From the NCBI GenBank assembly GCA_047621325.1, contig JBLHLT010000008.1, forward strand, positions 106,647-170,646: 64,000 nt of DNA, read 5' to 3'. Position numbers and translations under genes: made by a program. Below the pieces are notes generated by a model that did no database searches, was not told the DNA's origin, and worked only from the letters and a program-made list of their open reading frames with translations. Origin of the DNA: Bermanella sp047621325. Its GTDB lineage: Bacteria > Pseudomonadota > Gammaproteobacteria > Pseudomonadales > Oceanobacteraceae. Every line of letters starts with the position of its first letter. The first letter of the stretch is position 1. This document shows, piece by piece, positions 43,327-53,372 of the stretch.

Positions 43327-44096
43327 TAGCGAATAATTCCTCGAGTGGATTGATCAATACTATCGATAAACGCCTCAACAGCAGGTGACTCTTTTAATAA
43401 CTCTAAAAGCTCAGGTCGGGCTTCTTCAAGCGTAAGACTTTTACGGTATACGGTTTTATAAGCATTTCGTAAAACACGAATGTCATTTTTTTCAAAACCG
43501 CGGCGCTTTAGGCCTTCAATATTAATGCCATGAGGCTTAGCCGAATTACCGTTGGCCATAATGTAAGCCGGTACATCTTTCAACACAACAGAACCGGTGC
43601 CACACATACTATGGCTACCAATTTTCACAAATTGATGAACCTGAGATGCGCCACCTAAAATAACGTAATTGCCAATATGCACGTGACCAGCAATATTGGT
43701 GTCATTCGCAAGAATGCAGTTGTCCGCGATGATGACATCATGGGCAACATGCACATTCACCATAAACAAGTTATGGCTACCAATCTTGGTTAAGCTTTTG
43801 TCTTGTGTCGTACCGCGATGCACCGTACAGGCTTCACGAAAAATATTATGATCACCAATCTCTAAACGAGTCGGCTCACCTTTAAACTTTTTATCTTGGC
43901 AATCTTCACCAATGGTGCAAAATTGAAAAATTTGGTTGTGTTTGCCAATACTGGTTGGCCCTTTAATCACAACATGACTGCCGATTACCGTACCTTCATC
44001 AATGGTAACGTCAGGCCCAATAATGGTAAAAGGTCCTATTTCAACGTTTGCTGCCAACTTGGCGCTTGGATCAACAATAGCGCGTGAATCAATCAA
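43326..44096 (-). CDS. lpxA: UDP-N-acetylglucosamine acyltransferase
   Basis: 256 residues from a TTG at 44096. This start gives MIDSRAIVDPSAKL, matching the usual LpxA N-terminus, and follows AAAGGG by about nine bases; a GTG seven codons upstream gives an atypical extension. First step of lipid A synthesis, adding a 3-hydroxyacyl chain. Left-handed beta-helix hexapeptide repeats run to about residue 185; catalytic His in NVHVAHDV; then IEGLKRRGF. It overlaps fabZ by 8 bases. Confidence 0.93.
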   Translation of the reverse strand: MIDSRAIVDPSAKLAANVEIGPFTIIGPDVTIDEGTVIGSHVVIKGPTSIGKHNQIFQFCTIGEDCQDKKFKGEPTRLEIGDHNIFREACTVHRGTTQDKSLTKIGSHNLFMVNVHVAHDVIIADNCILANDTNIAGHVHIGNYVILGGASQVHQFVKIGSHSMCGTGSVVLKDVPAYIMANGNSAKPHGINIEGLKRRGFEKNDIRVLRNAYKTVYRKSLTLEEARPELLELLKESPAVEAFIDSIDQSTRGIIR

Positions 44097-44541
44097 AATG
44101 TATTTCCCTTTCGGCACACATAATTTCAGCTTGGCAAGCTAGTTGTCCATCTACCCAAGCTTCACATTCAAACCGCCAGATTCCACGCTTATCATTCACA
44201 TAGCGCGCTTCCATTTCTAGGCGATCTCCTGGCACGACCGGTTTTTTAAAGCGGGCCTTATCCACGCCCGCAAAATAGTAAACCGTATTTTTGGCCTTTT
44301 CTTTTTCTATTGCATCAAGTCCTAATAGCCCAGCCAACTGCGCTAGTGACTCTAAAATCAAAACACCTGGCATAATAGGATGCTTGGGGAAATGACCTTG
44401 GAAAAATGGTTCATTACTGGTGACATTTTTATAGCCAACTATGCGCTGCTTTTTTTCCAGCTCTGTGACACGGTCAACCAGTAAAAACGGATAACGATGT
44501 GGTAATAAATCCGTAATTTCATTGTAATTCATTACCGCCAT
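44089..44541 (-). CDS. fabZ: 3-hydroxyacyl-ACP dehydratase FabZ
   Basis: 150 residues, hot-dog fold. Dehydrates 3-hydroxyacyl-ACP in fatty acid elongation and competes with LpxA/LpxD for the substrate. LLPHRYPFLLVDR, the active-site FQGHFPKHPIMPGVL with catalytic His, and LESLAQLAG (Glu) are present. AAGGA lies eight bases before the ATG. Placed between lpxD and lpxA, as in most gammaproteobacteria. Confidence 0.95.
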   Translation of the reverse strand: MAVMNYNEITDLLPHRYPFLLVDRVTELEKKQRIVGYKNVTSNEPFFQGHFPKHPIMPGVLILESLAQLAGLLGLDAIEKEKAKNTVYYFAGVDKARFKKPVVPGDRLEMEARYVNDKRGIWRFECEAWVDGQLACQAEIMCAEREIHFD

Positions 44542-44545
44542 GGGG

Positions 44546-45562
44546 TTATTCCTTTAAAGATTTCTCAATGAGTTTAATGCGTTTCGCCATATCATCCAAT
44601 TGACGAAAACGTGCAGCACTTTTACGCCACTCAGATGTAACTGACATAGCCGTACCTGATGAGTAGCTACCGGATTCGGTAATACTTTTGGTCACTAGTG
44701 TCATGGCGGTTACATGCGTGCCATCGGCCAGCTGCAAATGACCAGCTACACCAACGCCACCTGCCAATGTACAACCGTTCCCTATTTTTGTACTGCCGGC
44801 AATCATGCAGCCTGCTGCCATAGCGGTATGTGCACCAATTTCAACGTTGTGTGCGATTTGAATCTGATTATCAAGCTTCACACCATCACCAATAATGGTA
44901 TCGCTCATGGCACCGCGGTCAATGGTCGTGTTCGCGCCAATTTCTACTTGGTCACCCACAACCACACCGCCAATTTGACAAATTTTTACCCACTGCCCTT
45001 TCTCATTAGCAAAGCCAAAGCCATCAGAGCCAATCACAACGCCACTATGGATGATGCATTCGTCACCAATAGTCACATCGTGGTAAATACTGACATGATG
45101 ATGCAGTCGGGTATTTGTACCCACACGGGCATTTACACCCACCACTGAGCCGGCACCAATTATCACTCCTGCGCCAATCACGGCATGATCTTCAATCACA
45201 GCATTAGCCGCAATACTGACACCGTCAGCGATGCTTGCGCTTGGACTAACAACGGCGCTCGGGTGAATGACACCACTGGCTTTGGGTAAGGTGTTAAAGA
45301 GTTGTGAGACTTTGGCGTAACCCAAATAAGGGTTATCCAACACAAGGGCAGCACACTGACAGTCTGCCGCTTGCTTAGGATGAACAATCACAGCACTCGC
45401 ATTTGTATGCTGTAATTGATCTTTATAGGCCATGTTGGCTAGAAAACTTAACTGGCCTTCTGAGGCTTGAACCAAGGTAGCCAAGCCATTGATGATGGTT
45501 TTTTCATCGCCAATTACATCAGCATTCAAATACTGAGCAATTTCACCAAGAGTGTAAGCCAT
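44546..45562 (-). CDS. lpxD: UDP-3-O-(3-hydroxyacyl)glucosamine N-acyltransferase
   Basis: 338 residues. Adds the second acyl chain in lipid A synthesis. Short N-terminal uridine-binding domain to about 100 (TLGEIAQYL ... LVLDNPYLGYAKV), then a hexapeptide beta-helix with catalytic His in QIAHNVEIGAHTAM, followed by a C-terminal helix (RQLDDMAKRIKLIEKS). It begins 3 bases after the skp stop and ends 4 bases before fabZ. Confidence 0.95.
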   Translation of the reverse strand: MAYTLGEIAQYLNADVIGDEKTIINGLATLVQASEGQLSFLANMAYKDQLQHTNASAVIVHPKQAADCQCAALVLDNPYLGYAKVSQLFNTLPKASGVIHPSAVVSPSASIADGVSIAANAVIEDHAVIGAGVIIGAGSVVGVNARVGTNTRLHHHVSIYHDVTIGDECIIHSGVVIGSDGFGFANEKGQWVKICQIGGVVVGDQVEIGANTTIDRGAMSDTIIGDGVKLDNQIQIAHNVEIGAHTAMAAGCMIAGSTKIGNGCTLAGGVGVAGHLQLADGTHVTAMTLVTKSITESGSYSSGTAMSVTSEWRKSAARFRQLDDMAKRIKLIEKSLKE

Positions 45563-45565
45563 TAC

Positions 45566-46081
45566 TTATTTCGCAGCACTGGCTTCATTAAGCTTGTTTA
45601 GTAGCTTTTTGGTTAAATCTAAATCAGGGGTTACGTGGATAACCGCTTGTCCATTTAACACAATATCGACTTTTTCAGCTTCGATAAGTGCTTTTAAGAT
45701 ATCTTGTAGACGAGGCAGGTTTGAGCGGAAAAACTGCTGACGCCACTGCTGTTCTGCTTGCTGTAATTTACCCGCAAAGAATTTAAATTCACTTTGCTTT
45801 TCTTTGATTTCATTACGGATTTTGCGCTGTTCATCGTCGCTCATAATAGCGCCGTCTTTTTGCAGTTTTTCTTGGCTCGCTAACATATCTTTTTCAAGTT
45901 GTTTGATTTTACCAAGGTCGTCGCCAAACTGATCTTCAACTTGCTTGAATGAAGCTTTAGCGCCTTCAGATTGAAACAAAGCACGCTCCATATCGACAAC
46001 TGCAATCTTGCTTTGCGCAGCCATAGCAGTCGATGCGATAAAGAATAACCCTGCTACTGCAATTTTAGTCCACTTAAACAT
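45566..46081 (-). CDS. skp: periplasmic chaperone Skp/OmpH
   Basis: 171 residues. Signal peptide (VAGLFFIASTAMA) then KIAVVDMERALFQSE, the first strand of the trimer body. Long charged helices form the tentacle coiled coils (about 50-125). Holds unfolded outer-membrane proteins on the way to BamA, encoded just upstream. Length is normal. Confidence 0.93.
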   Translation of the reverse strand: MFKWTKIAVAGLFFIASTAMAAQSKIAVVDMERALFQSEGAKASFKQVEDQFGDDLGKIKQLEKDMLASQEKLQKDGAIMSDDEQRKIRNEIKEKQSEFKFFAGKLQQAEQQWRQQFFRSNLPRLQDILKALIEAEKVDIVLNGQAVIHVTPDLDLTKKLLNKLNEASAAK

Positions 46082-46166
46082 AATACTTCCTATTTCATCA
46101 CTTTATTATTGTAAAAAACTGGCAAAGAAGACTGCTTGAAAACGCATACATTTTCAAGCAACTACT

Positions 46167-48581
46167 TTAAAAAACTTGGCCTAATGAGAATTCGAAACCT
46201 TCGGTTTCATCTTCATCTTTGCTGTTCAACGAACGCGCAAAGGTAAAGGTTAGAGGGCCAATGGCCGTTACCCAAGTTAAACTTACACCTGCACCAAAGC
46301 GAATCTCATCAGCATTAAAGCCTTCAACACACGATGGATGTTCGTTTGTGTACCCATCACGTGTGGTGCCCGTTAAGGTCAAACATTCTGTATCAAATAC
46401 ATTACCGGCATCTAAAAACAATACGCTGCGCATACTGCGCTGATCTTCAACAAACGGTAATGGAAAAACTAATTCCATAGAGGCTTCAGTTAATAAGTTA
46501 CCGCCTAAACTATTATTATCTGCAGTGTAATAATCGCCTTTAGGGACACCCGTGGTCACGCCATCAACCGTTATATATTCGGTATAAGGTAACTTAACAG
46601 CGCCGCGCGGCCCAAGTGAATTACTTGAATAACCACGTACAGAACCCACACCACCGGCACGGAAATTACGGAAGAATGGTAGCTCTTCTGTCTTACCGTA
46701 ACCATCGCCGTAACCTAATTCCGTTCTTAAACGGAATGTCCAATCACCTGATATTGGGAAGTATTTTTGTGCATTGTAGGTCACACGGAAATATTCTAAT
46801 TCACTGCCCGGTACCGTCGCTTCAATGGCTAAACTTTGCTTGGCACCCGCTGTTGGAAATAAACCACGATTCAAGGTGGTCCAACTCCAGCTGCTACCCA
46901 GCGTGACTTCAACAAAGTCTTCACCTTCATTTTCAATAAAACCAAGTATCTCTTCAGCAATACCTGAAGTTTGCGCTTCCATTAATGTGCGACTGGCTTC
47001 AATACTAAATGACAAGCGTTCACGACCACTAATAGGAAAGCCAAATGTGGTGCGGCCACCATAGGTATCGGTATTGTAATCGCTGAGTGATAACTCAGAA
47101 AAATCAGTTTGACTGTAAAATAAACCATAGCCGCGACTAATGCCGTCTACGGTGTAATACGGGTCGGTGTACGATAAGTTCAAACTGGCTACCGCATCGG
47201 TTTTATTCAATGAAGTACTCATTTTTTTACCCGTACCCATAAAGTTATTTTGCGACACACTGGTGCCCAGTATCATGCCGTCAGCACTTGAGTAACCAAT
47301 GCTTAAATTCAAACTACCACTTGGCTGCTCTTCAACACTGTAGTTCACATCAATTAAGTCATCAGAGCCTGGGACTTTAGGGGTTTCAACATTGACGCCT
47401 TTAAAGAAGCCCAATTGCTCTAAGCGACTTTTAGATTGTTCAATTAATTCAGTAGATGCCCAACCGCCTTCCATTTGTACCATCTCACGGCGCAATACTT
47501 CATCCATGGTGGACTCATTACCGGTAAAGTTAATACGACGCACATACGTACGCTTACCCGGCTCAACAAAAAACGTTAGCTCAACGGTTTTATCTTCATC
47601 ATTGATTTTAGGCACGCCATTGACACTGGCAAAGGTAAAACCTTCATTACCAAGACGTTTAGCGATTAAGTCTTGGGTGAACGTCACTTTTTGACGACTA
47701 AAGGTTTGCCCTTCTTCCATAATAACAAGCTTGCGCAGCAGTTCTTCTTCTAAAATTAACTCACCTGCAAGGTTCACCTTATTCACGCTATACACTTCAC
47801 CTTCGTGCACGTTCACGCTAATAAAAACGTCTTCTTTATTAGGAGAAAGCGATACTTGAGTCGATTCTACATTGAAACGAATATAGCCACGATCTAGATA
47901 AAAAGAACGCAAGCGCTCTAAATCGCCACCCAATTTTTCACGGGAATACTTGTCATCACTAGAGTACCAAGACCAGAGATTGGTTGGTTTTAATTCAAAT
48001 TGATTGAGCAGTTCTTGTTTTTCAAAGTTTTCAAAACCTACAATGTTAATATGGCTAATTGAAGCCACAGAGCCTTCGTCTACATTGATTTTTAGCGATA
48101 CACGGTTACGCGGTAGCTTTTTTACTTCTGTATTGATCTGCGCATCATAGCGACCTTGGCTCACATATTGACGCTCTAGCTCTAGCTCTAAACGCTCAAG
48201 GGTTGAACGTTTAAATACATAACCTTCAGCTAAACCCGCTTGCTTTAAACCTGTTTTTAACTGCTCTGTTTCGATGGCGCTATTACCGTCTATTTCCAGT
48301 GCCGTAATAGTGGGTAATTCAACCAAGTTCACCACAAGGATGTCGCCATCACGTTGCAATTCAATATCATTAAAATAACCCGTAGCAAACAACCCACGCG
48401 AAGCAGCAGCAAGTTTTGCGCTATCAACTTTGTCACCGATGTTAATTGGGAAGGCACTAAAGACGGTACCCGCACTTACGCGTTGCAAGCCATCGACACG
48501 AATGTCTTTTACGGTAAAGGAGTCAGCTTGGGCAAACGTTGCGCCCAAAGCCAAAAGTATGCTGATTAAGGTGAACTTCAT
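46167..48581 (-). CDS. bamA: outer membrane protein assembly factor BamA
   Basis: 804 residues. Inserts beta-barrels into the outer membrane. Signal peptide to about 19 (ALGATFAQA), five POTRA domains to about 420 (first: FTVKDIRVDGLQRVSAGTVFSAFPI split by domain), then a 16-strand barrel with the conserved RNFRAGGVGSVRGY loop (VRGF/Y motif) and C-terminal FEFSLGQVF ending in Phe. Located between rseP and skp as usual. Confidence 0.96.
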   Translation of the reverse strand: MKFTLISILLALGATFAQADSFTVKDIRVDGLQRVSAGTVFSAFPINIGDKVDSAKLAAASRGLFATGYFNDIELQRDGDILVVNLVELPTITALEIDGNSAIETEQLKTGLKQAGLAEGYVFKRSTLERLELELERQYVSQGRYDAQINTEVKKLPRNRVSLKINVDEGSVASISHINIVGFENFEKQELLNQFELKPTNLWSWYSSDDKYSREKLGGDLERLRSFYLDRGYIRFNVESTQVSLSPNKEDVFISVNVHEGEVYSVNKVNLAGELILEEELLRKLVIMEEGQTFSRQKVTFTQDLIAKRLGNEGFTFASVNGVPKINDEDKTVELTFFVEPGKRTYVRRINFTGNESTMDEVLRREMVQMEGGWASTELIEQSKSRLEQLGFFKGVNVETPKVPGSDDLIDVNYSVEEQPSGSLNLSIGYSSADGMILGTSVSQNNFMGTGKKMSTSLNKTDAVASLNLSYTDPYYTVDGISRGYGLFYSQTDFSELSLSDYNTDTYGGRTTFGFPISGRERLSFSIEASRTLMEAQTSGIAEEILGFIENEGEDFVEVTLGSSWSWTTLNRGLFPTAGAKQSLAIEATVPGSELEYFRVTYNAQKYFPISGDWTFRLRTELGYGDGYGKTEELPFFRNFRAGGVGSVRGYSSNSLGPRGAVKLPYTEYITVDGVTTGVPKGDYYTADNNSLGGNLLTEASMELVFPLPFVEDQRSMRSVLFLDAGNVFDTECLTLTGTTRDGYTNEHPSCVEGFNADEIRFGAGVSLTWVTAIGPLTFTFARSLNSKDEDETEGFEFSLGQVF

Positions 48582-48649
48582 GTTAATCCGAATTTATTGT
48601 TATCTTAGGCTGTCAGTGAATAGCTACAGACCAGCAATTTAATTAAAAA

Positions 48650-49990
48650 CTATATGCGACTTATATCATTAAATATGGCTACAAACATAACCATCATAAG
48701 CAGCGCCATGCCCAACTTAATACTTGCCAGCTGAACATTTTCCGAAAGTGGTGAACCCTTCACCGCTTCGATTAAATAAAATAGAAAATGCCCGCCATCC
48801 AGTACGGGGATCGGTAATAAGTTAACCACTGCCAACATAATACTGATGTAGGCTAAAAAACTAATAAAGGCTTCAAACCCAGCCTGAGCCGAAGCGTTGG
48901 CAACTTTAGCAATGGTAATTGGGCCACTTAAGTTCTTAACAGATAGCAGCCCCTGAATCATTTTCCCAATCGACTCTAGTGTCACGACAGACATATCCCA
49001 AGTTTTATATGCCGCCTTTGAAAAAGAATCCACCACACCAAAGTGCTGGGTAGTGACAAAACCTTCTGGTAACTCAGGCGCCTTTACCATCGCGCCAGCA
49101 AAGCCATAATTCTCACCTTGCTCGTTAGTTTTAACGGCTGGGATCAATGTAAGGCTTTTGGTTTGACCATCACGCAGAACATCCAATGACAGCACTTTAC
49201 CACCATTGGCTTGCACAACCGCGACAAAGTCATACCACTGGGCAATAGCTTGACCGTTAACACCAATAATTTCATCGCCACTTTTTAATCCCGCTTGCTG
49301 TGCAGGAAGGCCATCCTGTAATTCAGCCAAGATAGCTGGCACGCTGGGCCTATAAGGTGCAATACCCAACTCTGCCAATGCATTCGGCTCTTCTTTTGTA
49401 CTGAGCCAACGCTCAACTGTCATTTCAAATTCTTGTTTATTCTGTGTGACGAACGTTATGACACCAGTATCACCTAGGCGTTTTAACAACTGATAATGAA
49501 CGTCTTGCCAGCTACTAACTCGCTTACCATCAACAGTCGCAATTTCCTGACCACTCTGAAGACCTGACTCAAATGCAACACTTTGTGGTGTAACATCTCC
49601 AATAACGGGTTTCACTTGTGTAACGCCCGTCATGAACATCAACCAGTAAGCAAAAATTGCAAAGATAATATTGGCAGCAGGCCCCGCCAACACGACCGCC
49701 ATTCGTTGCCAAACGGTCTTGCGGTTAAATGCTTGATCCAATAACTCTGGCGCTACCTCACCTTCACGCTCATCCAGCATTTTCACATAGCCACCCAAAG
49801 GAATGGCGGCTACTGCAAATTCACACCCGTTTTTATCTGTACGACTCCATATCACCTTGCCAAAGCCCACTGAAAAGCGCAGCACTTTAACGCCACAGCG
49901 GCGTGCAACCCAATAGTGTCCGTATTCATGCACAGTGACCAAAATACCCAATGTCACTGCTAATGCTAGTAAGCTATATAACACACTCAT
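48650..49990 (-). CDS. rseP: site-2 protease RseP
   Basis: 446 residues. Inner-membrane zinc protease that cleaves anti-sigma factor RseA and remnant signal peptides. HEYGH zinc site near residue 22 in the first helix, two tandem PDZ domains at about 125-290, and the third ligand in LLPIPVLDGGHFLFY near 395. ATG overlaps the dxr stop by 4 bases (ATGA). Confidence 0.95.
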   Translation of the reverse strand: MSVLYSLLALAVTLGILVTVHEYGHYWVARRCGVKVLRFSVGFGKVIWSRTDKNGCEFAVAAIPLGGYVKMLDEREGEVAPELLDQAFNRKTVWQRMAVVLAGPAANIIFAIFAYWLMFMTGVTQVKPVIGDVTPQSVAFESGLQSGQEIATVDGKRVSSWQDVHYQLLKRLGDTGVITFVTQNKQEFEMTVERWLSTKEEPNALAELGIAPYRPSVPAILAELQDGLPAQQAGLKSGDEIIGVNGQAIAQWYDFVAVVQANGGKVLSLDVLRDGQTKSLTLIPAVKTNEQGENYGFAGAMVKAPELPEGFVTTQHFGVVDSFSKAAYKTWDMSVVTLESIGKMIQGLLSVKNLSGPITIAKVANASAQAGFEAFISFLAYISIMLAVVNLLPIPVLDGGHFLFYLIEAVKGSPLSENVQLASIKLGMALLMMVMFVAIFNDISRI

Positions 49991-51165
49991 GATAATATTT
50001 TGCCCTCTACGAAGCGTCTAGCCCAAGCATCAGCATGTAAAATAGCCTCTAAAGTGTCGGCTTTTTCGATTGTACATGCACTTAATGTTTCATCGATCAG
50101 GTTTGAGATTGATGTGAAGGCGATTTGTTCCCGTAAAAAACCCGCAACCGCCACTTCATTTGCAGCATTTAATATTGTCGCTGCGGTGCCACCTGCTTCA
50201 AATGCTTGCGAAGCTAAGCTCAAGGCAGGAAATGACTGATGATCAGGCATTTCAAAATTCAATTGCGCTATTTCAAATAAATTAAGTGATTTAACACCTG
50301 ACGCAATGCGCTCAGGCCATGCAAGACCATAAGCAATCGGCGTACGCATGTCTGGATTGCCCATCTGGCAAATAACGGAGCCATCTATATATTGCACCAT
50401 TGAATGAATTATCGACTCTGGGTGCACTACTACATCAATTTGTTTTGGGGTCACATCAAACAACCAACACGCTTCAATCAACTCCAAACCTTTATTCATC
50501 AAGGTGGCACTGTCTACGGATATTTTTTGCCCCATAGACCAGTTTGGGTGTTTAACAGCTTGCTTGGGAGTCACGTTAGATAAGGCATCTATACCCCAAC
50601 CTCTAAAAGGTCCGCCAGATGCTGTTAATAGAATTTTTTCAATTTGCTGTTTATAGCTAGGGTCTTGGCCATAGCCTAACGGCAATGATTGGAAGATAGC
50701 ATTGTGTTCACTATCTATTGGCAATAACTCTGCGTGATTGTCTTGTACGGCTTGCATAAACAACTGGCCACTCATGACCAACGCCTCTTTATTAGCAAGC
50801 AATACGCGCTTGCCTGCTTGGGCCGCCGCTAACGTCGGTAACAAACCAGCTGCACCAACAATAGCCGCCATAACCTGATCCACATCTGGATCACTTGCAA
50901 TTTCGACCAGCGAATTTACACCACTAAGTACTTCAACTTTACTACCGCGCTGCTTTAAAGAAGACGCTAACTGCTGAGCACTGAGGTCATCAACCATGAC
51001 CGCATACTTAGGTGAATACTCTAAACATTGCTGCAACAGCAGTTCAACCTGAGTATTTGCACTTAGTGCAAATACTTCATATAAATCTTTATGACGAGCA
51101 AGGACATCAAGCGTGCTTTTACCGATGGAGCCAGTGGCCCCAAGTACGGTAATCATTTGCCTCAT
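49987..51165 (-). CDS. dxr: 1-deoxy-D-xylulose 5-phosphate reductoisomerase
   Basis: 392 residues. Makes 2-C-methyl-D-erythritol 4-phosphate, the committed step of the MEP isoprenoid pathway, feeding UppS upstream in the operon. NADPH loop VLGATGSIGKSTLDV, LLANKEALVMSG, metal/substrate residues IDSEHNAIFQ, LTASGGPFR and HPNWSMGQKISVDSATL. Its ATG overlaps the cdsA TGA by 4 bases; an alternative ATG three codons in is too close to the only GAGG. Confidence 0.95.
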   Translation of the reverse strand: MRQMITVLGATGSIGKSTLDVLARHKDLYEVFALSANTQVELLLQQCLEYSPKYAVMVDDLSAQQLASSLKQRGSKVEVLSGVNSLVEIASDPDVDQVMAAIVGAAGLLPTLAAAQAGKRVLLANKEALVMSGQLFMQAVQDNHAELLPIDSEHNAIFQSLPLGYGQDPSYKQQIEKILLTASGGPFRGWGIDALSNVTPKQAVKHPNWSMGQKISVDSATLMNKGLELIEACWLFDVTPKQIDVVVHPESIIHSMVQYIDGSVICQMGNPDMRTPIAYGLAWPERIASGVKSLNLFEIAQLNFEMPDHQSFPALSLASQAFEAGGTAATILNAANEVAVAGFLREQIAFTSISNLIDETLSACTIEKADTLEAILHADAWARRFVEGKILS

Positions 51166-52001
51166 ACAACTAAGTTCCAGCCAAACACACTTAACGCTAA
51201 TGCAAATAAAGGCAAGGCCGCTGTCATACTATCAATGCGGTCCATCACACCACCGTGACCTGGTAATAAGTTACTAGAGTCTTTGATACCGCGATGACGC
51301 TTAACCATACTTTCAATCAAATCACCCACCACAGACATACAAGTAATCAATAACGTAAGTGTAATGAGTAAAGCCCATTGATATACACCTAAAGACAAGC
51401 CCGCTTCAGTTTCTAGTAAATAACCACCACCAAGTGCCATTAACGTCGTCACCACTAGGCCGCCATATACGCCTTCCCATGTCTTACCTGGGCTAACGCT
51501 TGGAGCAAGCTTGTGCTTTCCAAAGGTACGACCAGCAAAGTAAGCACCAACATCCGCTCCCCAAACCACAAACATGACATACATGATCAGGCAATCGTTA
51601 AACGGATAACTCTTAATTTGTACAAAACCCACCCACATCGGCAGCAAAATAAACAAGCCCATCACGAGCCGAGCAACAGAACTGCCCCATATAGTTTTAA
51701 ATTTCGGATGAAATGCTACAAAAACAAATGCTGCAAGCCACCATGCCAATGCCGCATAAAGCACATCAACTTCTTGCACCAAACCACTGGACTCAATAAC
51801 CCAAATCAAACCAGACACCAAACCTGCGTAGGCAACACGACCAATCGGCATTTTTAAACCAGAAAGATTAGCCCACTCCCAAGCACCTAAGGCAACAATG
51901 GCACCGATAAATAATTTAAACTGACCAAGAGGGAGATAAAAAATCCCCCCGATCATAATTGGGGCCAAAACTAGCCCGGTAAGAATACGTTGCTTTAGCA
52001 C
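51162..52001 (-). CDS. cdsA: phosphatidate cytidylyltransferase
   Basis: 279 residues, about eight membrane segments. Forms CDP-diacylglycerol for phospholipid synthesis. The family signature near the C-terminus is intact: SMVKRHRGIKDSSNLLPGHGG followed by MDRIDS. Starts at GTG, overlapping uppS by 7 bases, and overlaps dxr by 4. Confidence 0.95.
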   Translation of the reverse strand: MLKQRILTGLVLAPIMIGGIFYLPLGQFKLFIGAIVALGAWEWANLSGLKMPIGRVAYAGLVSGLIWVIESSGLVQEVDVLYAALAWWLAAFVFVAFHPKFKTIWGSSVARLVMGLFILLPMWVGFVQIKSYPFNDCLIMYVMFVVWGADVGAYFAGRTFGKHKLAPSVSPGKTWEGVYGGLVVTTLMALGGGYLLETEAGLSLGVYQWALLITLTLLITCMSVVGDLIESMVKRHRGIKDSSNLLPGHGGVMDRIDSMTAALPLFALALSVFGWNLVV

Positions 52002-52750
52002 GTTTGATCTTCCTTCAATTGTTCATCTGTGCGCCCAAAACGACGCGTGCGGCTATTATATTCTTCTATTGCCGACCAGAAGTTTGTTTCGTCAAAATCA
52101 GGCCAAAGCGCATCACTGAACACAAGTTCGGTATATGCAAACTGCCATAGCATGAAATTGCTAATTCTTAATTCCCCACCCGTTCGAATACATAAATCAG
52201 GCTCAGGGAATTCATTTAAACACGTATAGCCAGAAAAAATCTCAGGCGTAATATCATCAGTCGAGAGTTTGCCAGATAACACATCTTTAGCAATATTCTG
52301 TGCAGCATGAGATATATCCCAACGACCACCGTAGTTCGCAGCCACAACAAGGGTTAAACCGGTATTATCTTTGGTAGTATTTTGAGCAATCGCAATATGT
52401 TCTTGCAAGATAGGAGTAAATCCAGAGACATCACCCATAATCACTAGGCGAATATTGTGCTCGTGAAGCTTTTTAACTTCTTTTTGTAACGCATTAAGAA
52501 ATAACTGCATCAACGCATTTACTTCTTTTTGTGGTCTTTGCCAATTTTCACTAGAGAACGCAAACAGAGTCAACACATCAATTTCTAAACGTGCCGCCTG
52601 CTCTATAACGATTTTAACCGCTTTCACGCCCGCTTTATGACCAGCCACGCCAGGTAAATGGCGGCGCTTAGCCCAACGATTATTACCATCCATAACAATG
52701 GCAACATGACGAGGTATTCTTTCAAATTTTGGTAATGCTACTTGAGACAT
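51995..52750 (-). CDS. uppS: undecaprenyl diphosphate synthase
   Basis: 251 residues. cis-Prenyltransferase making the C55 carrier for peptidoglycan and O-antigen. Substrate motif VMDGNNRWAKRR near the start, FAFSSENWQRP near 75, and RTGGELRISNFMLWQ then DALWPDF near the end. Preceded by a hairpin separating it from frr. Cytoplasmic, membrane-associated. Confidence 0.95.
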   Translation of the reverse strand: MSQVALPKFERIPRHVAIVMDGNNRWAKRRHLPGVAGHKAGVKAVKIVIEQAARLEIDVLTLFAFSSENWQRPQKEVNALMQLFLNALQKEVKKLHEHNIRLVIMGDVSGFTPILQEHIAIAQNTTKDNTGLTLVVAANYGGRWDISHAAQNIAKDVLSGKLSTDDITPEIFSGYTCLNEFPEPDLCIRTGGELRISNFMLWQFAYTELVFSDALWPDFDETNFWSAIEEYNSRTRRFGRTDEQLKEDQTC

Positions 52751-52771
52751 TTGTAGAACCTAATAATGAAC

Positions 52772-52793
52772 CTGCGCCTTAAAAAAGGCGCAG
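52772..52793. other. frr-uppS intergenic hairpin
   Basis: CTGCGCCTT / AAGGCGCAG, 9-bp stem with a 4-base A loop (T on the minus strand) in the 63-base gap. No T-tail follows on the minus strand, so a processing or partial attenuation site is likelier than a full terminator. Confidence 0.4.
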
Positions 52794-52813
52794 TACCGCT
52801 TCATAAAACTCGG

Positions 52814-53371
52814 TTAAACCTGCATTAGGTCTTTTTCTTTAGTCGCCAACAGCGATTCAATATCAGCAATAAACTTATCCGTTAATTGTTGAATTTGATC
52901 CTGAGATTGACGCTCTTCGTCTTCACTGATTTCTTTTTCTTTTAATAAGTCTTTAATGCTGCTGTTAGCATCACGACGAATATTGCGCACAGATACACGG
53001 CCTTTCTCTGCTTCAGCACGAGCTTGCTTGATGTAATCTTTACGTGTTTCTTCGGTAAGAGCAGGCATTGGTAAGCGAATCGTTTCACCTGAAGTCGACG
53101 GGTTAATACCCAAATCAGATTTCATGATGGCTTTTTCGATCACTGGGACCAGATGTTTCTCCCAAGGAGTAACAGCAAGAGCACGACCATCTTCAACGTT
53201 GATGTTAGCAACTTGAGATAGTTGAGTCGGGGTGCCGTAATAATCAATGGTAATACCATCAAGAATCGACGGATTCGCACGACCAGTACGTACTTTTTTA
53301 AATGCATCAATCAATGCATTTACGCTTTTCTGCATACGATCTTTAGCGTCTGCTTTAATTTCATTCAACAT
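52814..53371 (-). CDS. frr: ribosome recycling factor
   Basis: 185 residues from ATG 53371, nine bases after GGAG; the longer frame adds seven residues and begins inside the pyrH end. Splits post-termination ribosomes with EF-G. Landmarks: LIDAFKKVRTGRANPSIL, GTPTQLSQVANI, and the helical end EEERQSQDQIQQLTDKF. It starts one base after the pyrH stop codon. Confidence 0.95.
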   Translation of the reverse strand: MLNEIKADAKDRMQKSVNALIDAFKKVRTGRANPSILDGITIDYYGTPTQLSQVANINVEDGRALAVTPWEKHLVPVIEKAIMKSDLGINPSTSGETIRLPMPALTEETRKDYIKQARAEAEKGRVSVRNIRRDANSSIKDLLKEKEISEDEERQSQDQIQQLTDKFIADIESLLATKEKDLMQV

Positions 53372-53372
53372 T

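Noticed and set aside
44714..45148. 144-residue plus-strand frame
   Set aside because: Antisense shadow of lpxD hexapeptide repeats; Cys/Thr/Asn-rich low-quality composition and no ribosome site.
44546..45562. Tandem repeats in lpxD and lpxA DNA
   Set aside because: They are the hexapeptide beta-helix repeats of the proteins, not a DNA repeat or CRISPR array.
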